Shown here piece by piece: positions 58,131-64,000 of a stretch of 64,000 nt of DNA. Position numbers and translations under genes: made by a program. This DNA comes from Branchiostoma floridae. Its lineage: Eukaryota > Chordata > Leptocardii > Amphioxiformes > Branchiostomatidae. The stretch lies in assembly GCF_000003815.2 (NCBI RefSeq), contig NW_023365701.1, positions 209,782 to 273,781 on the forward strand. Reading direction: 5' to 3'. Under the pieces are notes generated by a model. The model saw only the letters and a list, made by a program, of their open reading frames with translations, was not told the DNA's origin and did not search any database. The first letter of the stretch is position 1, and each line of letters starts with the position of its first letter.

Positions 58131-58829
58131 TCTCTGATGGCTTAGAGATACACTACTGACGTAGCCCGGGTGCTATCCAATTTCTACAGGGGCTACTTTC
58201 ACTCGCTGCCCTAAAAAATAATTGTTGTTTTTTTTTCAGTGTTTTTAGGGCAGCGAGGGCAAGGACGGGCTGTTTTTTTACACTCTCGGGCGTGTCCCCT
58301 ACGTGGCCCCATGGGGACATTTTGTGGCTCCCGGGGTATTTTTTTTTATTGCAACGTATATTTACAAGACATGGTGACGGCACACTCGAGTCATGACTTA
58401 TATTCATGCCACCACCGCAAAAGAATGCGATTACATGGGTAAATAAATACAATATAAGAAAACAAGATAACAAAATAACAAGCAAGCAAAGCACTGAAGC
58501 AAAAACAACAAATGAAGATTCAAAGATATAAACTGAGGATATGATGATTACCTTAAGCCTGGTATCTTTGGACCCGGTTGGGCACCGGCTTGAATATGAA
58601 AAGGACTCAAAATGAACCCGGGACCTGGCAACAAATAGATGCCTTGACCTACCCGTGGGGAACATTGAGCAGTCCGTGGGGACAGATTTGTGGCTTCGGA
58701 CCCCGGACTGGCACCGGTGCATTTGGGACCTAAACCTAAATCATCTATCTTCGGGCTATGTGTGCCTGCCGGTACTTAGAAGAAGAAGAGAAGAACTTTA
58801 TTGCACGACAACTGTAGAGGATACAGTGT

Positions 58830-59080
58830 TTGGATGAAAGGTATGAACCACCCACATCGGGAAGGACCCCTTTCCATTTCAGAAAGTGTGGTGACCCATT
58901 GAATCTTTAACGTGCCCGAGATGTGGTTCTCCCCAAACACGGGACCTCATTTTTTAAACGTCCTAGCTGAGGGACATCCCTAGTCGAAGCTCAGTGAAGG
59001 TCACAACATCGGGCCATGCCACTGGCTTGGACGCAGAACAATTTAGCCGCTCAACCACGCGATGAAATACAAGGGTGAAC
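58830..59080 (+). repeat. interspersed repeat, same family as 54370
   Basis: accacccacatcgggaaggacccc, gtgtggtgacccattgaatc and ggttctccccaaacacggga follow the family order. Confidence 0.65.
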
Positions 59081-59641
59081 GCAATGAAATGCAAGGGTTA
59101 ACGGTCTATATTAGAGGGATCGATTTTCAACATTGATAGTCTCTCTAGCTAGAGAACTGTCCTCTCTGCTTTGTCTCAAGAGGCTGTTTCAGACCACAGT
59201 CTCTACCAGACTAACTACCGTATAGACTCTGAGAGTTTGCTAGAGGATCGAGTGTGGTCACAGTAGGGTTTCATTTACCCGTACAGTTAAATATTACTAA
59301 AGTACCTATTTACCGCCGGCTAACTCTACTGGCCAATGCAAATAGATAGGCCACTGAGATCCACGCTAATTTCTTCATGTTTGAAGTCGTAGATTACTGT
59401 AGATTTTTGACTAGCGTGTATTGTTCTACACTGTTTGTGCGTTCCAGTTCATGTTACCTGCAAGTATCCAAGGCATGAATTTGCAGTAAACCTATATCAT
59501 AAAATTCACTTTGATTGTCCTATTTCACTACGCCTTAGGACGGCCTGGTAGAGGAAATATTGCTTTTACCGCGAGTTCACTCTTCAGGGTAAGCCTTCAC
59601 CCTATTTTTGTCGACTTCTACCTACTATTTTAAATTCCGTA

Positions 59642-59879
59642 TACCCCTGTCACATTTGGCGAAAATCGATCGGACGACGATTCTGCGGCTTTCGCCCGAG
59701 CCTCGCTTATAATTGTAACCTTTTATTTATTGCACAACAATTGTACAAGGTATAGCGTATGGCTTATATGTGACAGGGACGGTTTTCAGGTGAAAAATAC
59801 ACGCAACCCTCTGTCGATCTCAAATATGGCCGACCTTCCATCGACACGCCCGAAGATCGCGGATAATGTGACAGGGGTA
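59642..59879. mobile_element. MITE with perfect 15-bp ends (TACCCCTGTCACATT)
   Basis: Left end TACCCCTGTCACATT and right end AATGTGACAGGGGTA are exact complements. An inner segment GCGAAAATCGATCGGACGAC is shared with the foldback at the second gap. Confidence 0.88.
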
Positions 59880-60088
59880 CTGTAAATGCAGAAATGTTCG
59901 CGGTGGATTAATGTTCGAGGTTTTCGCGGTGACCACTTCACCGCGAACTTAAAACCACCGCGAATATTTTTCTATCATGGTATTAGACTGCAGTCTATGG
60001 TGTTACCGCGAAATTAATCCACCGCGAAAAGTCCTTTTTCCCGCTACCGCGAAATAAAATCCCCGCGAACTTAAATGCATTTACAGTA
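59879..60088. mobile_element. MITE, family E, full copy
   Basis: Ends TACTGTAAATGCA and TGCATTTACAGTA. The arms have gcggtgaccacttcaccgcg, aaccaccgcgaa and cgctaccgcgaaat. It begins where the previous MITE ends. Confidence 0.9.
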
Positions 60089-60317
60089 GTCCCACAGGGC
60101 ATTGAACTTTCTGCACGCAGCGATGGAGGTCAGTACCCCCATGTAGTGGGCTGTGCTGACACATGTACAACAACACTGCGGAATGCAGGTACGAACATGT
60201 AGTACCAATTATACTTTAGATGAAACACATGCCTGGCCTAGTTCTGTTCCCCTCCCCCTATCCCTATCTCTGACAGGTTAGAGTATATCTGGTACAAATA
60301 ACTCATACCTTATCATG

Positions 60318-60786
60318 ATAAACAAGCACAGTAGGGGCATCTTCTCTGGATAGTTTTAAAGAACGCTTGCAGATAGATGTACAAAAGTTAGGTGTGACGG
60401 GTCGTTCAGTGTAATATAACCAGCTGCTGCCGCGCCGCGTGCCTGCGAAGTTGGTGTGTTACGCCGAAGGGCGGTTGTACCGGCTATATGGATACAGATA
60501 CAGAAGCTGGTGTGTTACGCCGAAGGGCGGTTATACCGGCTATATAGATACAGATACAGAAGCTGGTGTGTTACGCCGAAGGGCGGTTATACCGGCTATA
60601 TGGATACAGATACAGAAGCTGGTGTGTTACGCCGAAGGGCGGTTATACCGGCTATATGGATACAGATACAGAAGCTGGTGTGTTACGCCGAAGGGCGGTT
60701 ATACCGGCTATATGGATACAGATACAGAAGCTGGTGTGTTACGCCGAAGGGCGGTTATACCGGCTATATGGATACAGATACAGAAA
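60318..60786 (+). mobile_element. LINE 3' end with six 56-bp tail units
   Basis: ggcatcttctctggatagtt encodes the last residues of the LINE ORF (S-S-L-D-S-F-K-E-R-L-Q to G-R-S-V-stop), then the UTR, then six exact-period units starting at 60447, 60503, 60559, 60615, 60671 and 60727. Because 56 is not a multiple of three, long ORFs appear in all frames here; none is a gene. Confidence 0.9.
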
Positions 60787-60919
60787 CTACACGTTTGGGG
60801 GCTTTAAGCGGAGGAGAAAAATATCATTTACTTTGGACCGTGAGAAAGTTTGAAGTAAGACTATCTGTCACCAACGAAAGATTCACTCAATCGGTACCAT
60901 ATACTGAATGTTGAATCCC

Positions 60920-61930
60920 TATTTATCTATCAATATGAATGAATGAATGAATTTTACTGTTTTCTTGAAAGAATCTTACTGATTTCTTATTAACAGCAAA
61001 TACATTTTATGGATGACATCAGCGATTTTGGGCTGATATTCAGAAAAAAAATCTTTTTTTTTCTTTGGAGATGGTCAACATGACGAACGATATTCGCAAA
61101 ATGAACAAATATGTTGTGTTGAAGCCTAATGACTACCTGTGGAAGTGATACTAGCAAAGTAACCATGGCTAACGTTGTAGAAGTGAAACTTTAGTTGTAA
61201 AATTGGCGCCAAGATGGAAGCCAAGCTCTGAAAGCTATGAGTGTAGTTGCCAAGTTGGTAGGGGATACCTGTCTCCAACACTAGTGTCACTTTTACAACA
61301 CCAGTTCACGTCTTGAATACAGGAATGGATGCATTCACACGCTCGCATTGATCAGTCCTGGGGTTCACAGAAGATGTGTGAACATATGATCAAATCAACG
61401 AGGCCAAAGTAGCAATTGTCGTCGCAAAAATAGAATCCATCTTCATTTATGTACTACGTAGGGCTTGCGGACGATAATAATTCTTTCATCTTTTTCCCCC
61501 TACTCATTCCTCCGACGTCAGCATACGGCACCCCACCAGCTACCTGATGGATACTGTCCCAGGGGGAAGCTCAATAATCAAAACCGTTTTCACGACATCA
61601 AAACAGACGGTAGCGCTGAATACTAAATATGGAAAATCACGCGCGCAAAAACACGCACGTGGCCAGGCTTGTGACGGGATGCCGAGAGGCAAGGGTGTTG
61701 TTCTAAGCGAAGGACTTTGAAAATGATGGACAGGAATCTTAAACTAAAACGAAGAACTGTCAAAATGATGAGGACGACCCTTTTCTAAGGTGAAAACAAC
61801 ATCACTGAATGGCAAGAACCTTTATTGACCTTTATGAGACACGGGCCTTGTCGCAAACTACTGTGGTGAGATTTTCTTTCAATGACGATGGGATTTATTT
61901 CGTAGAAAACCACCTCAAAGTTCACATTGT
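60920..61930. other. intergenic, no gene seen
   Basis: Nothing supported on either strand. Confidence 0.5.
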
Positions 61931-61937
61931 GTCATGG

Positions 61938-62155
61938 TTAAGAAAGGAAAGAAGAAAGAAGCTGGAACATAAAAAGGTGGAAGGAAATGTGTAAAAATAT
62001 CATGAAGGCAAGAGCGACAGAATGAAGGAAAGAAAAGAAAGGGAAATGAAGAATAGAGAAAGTAAAGAAAGAAAGAGACAGAGAGAGAAGGGAGAGAGAG
62101 GGGGAAAGAGGGAGGGAGGGAGAGCGAGAGAGAGAGCGAGAGAAAGAGAGACATT
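61938..62155. repeat. polypurine tract (GA-rich)
   Basis: About 215 bp almost entirely A and G on the plus strand, ending in gagagagagcgagagaaagagag. Confidence 0.9.
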
Positions 62156-62158
62156 GCT

Positions 62159-62286
62159 CTCGAGAAACCTTTAAGGACCTGACCCGCTTCTTACATCCCC
62201 CAGCGATGCAATTACAACCATCAAAGGCACCCTTAAGGTTTTTGAAGCGTCAATACTTCAATAGCTGACGCAGAAGGGTATCGATT
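62159..62286 (+). pseudogene. paralogue of the relic at 50383-50511
   Basis: Strings ctgacccgcttc, gcgatgcaattacaacc, gcgtcaatacttcaatagct match the reverse complement of the other copy. The frame reads S-D-A-I-T-T-I-K-G-T-L-K-V-F-E-A-S-I-L-Q then TAG. Confidence 0.35.
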
Positions 62287-62506
62287 CTTTACCCCTGCCG
62301 AGGGAAAAGTGCAGATAAGCTAACTCTCGCTCATGTCTCTCCAGACGTCTCACATTAGCTACTAAACCCCGCCGGAAGATTGTTATAAACGTATGCGGTT
62401 AACTGGGCTAAGTACCGTACTATCGGCCCATTTACAATTACATCTCTTCTTAGATATTGATCAGTACGGATCCACAGCAGTACGGATATTTGGACCGTCT
62501 TGTAAG

Positions 62507-62640
62507 ACTTGTGTGTGTGCATGTGTGTGATCGTACGCGTTTGTGTGCGCGTGTTTGTGTGTACATGAGCGAGTGCGCGCGCGCGCGTGTGTGTGTGTGT
62601 GTGGGGGGGGGGGGGGTGCGTGTGGGGGTGAGCGTGTGTG
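62507..62640. repeat. (GT)n and G-run low-complexity tract
   Basis: gtgtgt and gcgcgc runs followed by a run of 13 G. Confidence 0.92.
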
Positions 62641-62644
62641 TCTG

Positions 62645-62770
62645 CCCAAATGAGGTCGAAGACGAACGTCACTTTGTTATGGAATGTTCTCGATATAATG
62701 ACAAACGTACAGAGCTGTTCACATTACTTTTCGCTTGCTCTAAAGAATTCGCTACCCTCTGTGAGTAAGA
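62645..62770 (+). mobile_element. LINE ORF C-terminal scrap
   Basis: The frame reads E-V-E-D-E-R-H-F-V-M-E-C-S-R-Y then R-T-E-L-F, a pattern found after the RT domain in many LINE polyproteins (E-D-E-x-H-F-L-x-x-C-P-x-Y). The upstream part is replaced by the (GT)n tract. Confidence 0.55.
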
Positions 62771-62899
62771 GTACCTTGGGAGTCATAACTACAATGCCTT
62801 ATATGTAATGTCCACGATCAAATCATTTGTCATCATTTTCTTGCTGGCGGCCCTATTGAATACCGATCAAAGAGTAAAGAAAACGTGTGCGGGTCATTT

Positions 62900-63840
62900 A
62901 CGTACTCCCTTTGCCTTGAAATGCACGAGGGCATTGTAAGGATATTCGGAGAAAACTCCCCTCGTATTTTAACCAGGAAGGGTTTGTTGTCTGGGGACGG
63001 AAAGAACACAATCACAGCTAGCTCAGCCATTCAACGTTTTCTTTTTAATGGCATAGGAAACGCCTCACCGACTGATGTTCTCAAGGAGGTATAAGGAGGT
63101 TGTAAGATAATGCTTCCAGTGCGGAACGTTGTCCAAGCACTCGGTTTGCAGTGCTGACGCCGGCTCTTTCTAGCCTCTTTCACCGTGTCTCTTGGGACCT
63201 TGGCCTAAGTTTGGGGCCCGTACAAGCTATCCGGTATATATTTCTTTCCCGGTATTTTTCCTTTCCCGGCATATTTTCCTTTCCCATCGCATTCCCGGTT
63301 AGAAATTGCGAAGGCCGTCTTCAGCACCGGAAGCCAGAGCAGAAAAAGGAGGGCGAAGCTTTCGTATTTTTGCAAGATAGTGAAAACAATGATTTAATAT
63401 TCGATGGACTGTGATAGAAAGTACGAACATGTAAACTTACGACACGACACAACATGCGGCTAGCTTCCCGGCAACTGCAACTCTCAGACCGCCACTTGAA
63501 ACTTCTCGAGCGCGAGCGCTGAAAGCAAGAACGTTCTGAAGAGCTGGGCTGAATGCAGTTTTGTAAACTGTCCAACGGCCACGACAGGCAAAGTAGGGAC
63601 TTCAGGCGCCAAACGCATTTATGCTGAAAGGCACTTGTTCAGACGTCAAGAGCACGACGCCCGTAAAAGCGATGTAGCAAGAACACGATTGTCCGTCAAC
63701 AACCATTCTCATCCATCAAAAATCATTCTCCAACGCAGATCTTCACTCATGATAAACACAATATGCATTCTGCAGGATCTGCTAATTATAAACCGGCGTG
63801 AGGTTTCCACTTTTGCGAGCGTTCCCTTTGAGGATAGTTT
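62900..63840. other. intergenic, no gene seen
   Basis: Includes three tandem ttcccgg(t/c)ata motifs (63246-63280); no gene. Confidence 0.5.
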
Positions 63841-63844
63841 ACAC

Positions 63845-64000
63845 TAGTGTTGGGTACCGGGACGGTGTACTGGTACAAACCCGACTTTCTTGTTGGACCG
63901 TTCCAGAAAAAACGGACCTGAAAAAAATCAGTAGACCAAGAAAATAACAAGAGAGAGCGAAAAAGAGGAGAGTAGATATTCATTTTGGCAGTCAAACTTG
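63845..64000. mobile_element. MITE (TAGGGCTGGGTA family), cut by window end
   Basis: tagtgttgggtaccgggacg, ttcttgttggaccg and aaaaaacggacctgaaaaaa match the left half of 29774-30200. Confidence 0.7.

Noticed and set aside
58153-58722. 189-codon minus-strand ORF
   Set aside because: Composition is unremarkable, it spans T-runs and repeat-like sequence, and no domain or splice context is visible.
60439-60914. Three overlapping long ORFs with Y-R-Y-R-S-W-C-V-T repeats
   Set aside because: They are translations of the 56-bp LINE tail repeat in shifting frames; the same peptides appear at 22379-22642 and 51564-51785.
62355-62672. ORF rich in H-T-H-T and P-P-P
   Set aside because: Low-complexity (GT)n and G-run translated on the opposite strand.

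Overview
This window looks like nuclear DNA of an invertebrate chordate. A lancelet (Branchiostoma) is my best guess, from gene content and repeat style and not from a database match. Reasons: intron-rich genes with GT-AG boundaries; a kisspeptin/galanin-type receptor with chordate-like intron positions; a VLR-like leucine-rich-repeat protein; very dense short foldback transposons (MITEs), tRNA-derived SINEs and 5'-truncated LINEs; and two 100-N assembly gaps. There is no bacterial or viral organisation.

Three host genes can be supported, all on the minus strand. (1) From 9317 down to at least 4680 lies a secreted, cysteine-rich modular protein: a signal-peptide exon followed by six small Cys-rich exons, all internal exons phase 0-0, the last one cut by an assembly gap. 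(2) From 27210 to 26188 lies a coding exon without introns for a 340-residue VLR-like LRR protein (signal peptide, LRRNT, about four LRRs, LRRCT, repeated Ser/Thr stalk, hydrophobic C-terminus). (3) From 45639 to 34436 lies a complete nine-exon class A GPCR of 424 residues that most resembles kisspeptin receptors (GPR54). All its exon phases join.

The most unusual structure is shared by genes 1 and 3. In each, the 3' part of one exon, with its splice donor and the start of the next intron, has been tandemly amplified inside the gene. In the GPCR a 176-bp unit carrying the DRY motif and TM4 occurs five extra times (41045-41842), and the copies decay with distance from the real exon. In the Cys-rich gene the tail of exon 3 occurs three extra times (7308-7726), one copy holding a 70-bp insertion.

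Region by region: 1-4.1 kb, no gene seen; 4.1-9.3 kb, Cys-rich gene; 9.5-26 kb, mostly intergenic, with MITEs, SINEs, segmental tandem duplications and one candidate Cys-rich exon near 20.4 kb; 26-27.2 kb, LRR gene; 27.8-34 kb, nested MITEs and SINEs, including a non-autonomous hAT-like element with exact 8-bp target duplications; 34.4-45.6 kb, GPCR; 45.6-49.7 kb, degenerate tandem arrays upstream of the GPCR; 49.6-64 kb, LINE 3' ends (CR1-like with a 56-bp tail repeat; an RTE-like RT end with target duplication), MITEs, purine tracts and a decayed coding relic. No rRNA, tRNA gene or CRISPR array was seen.
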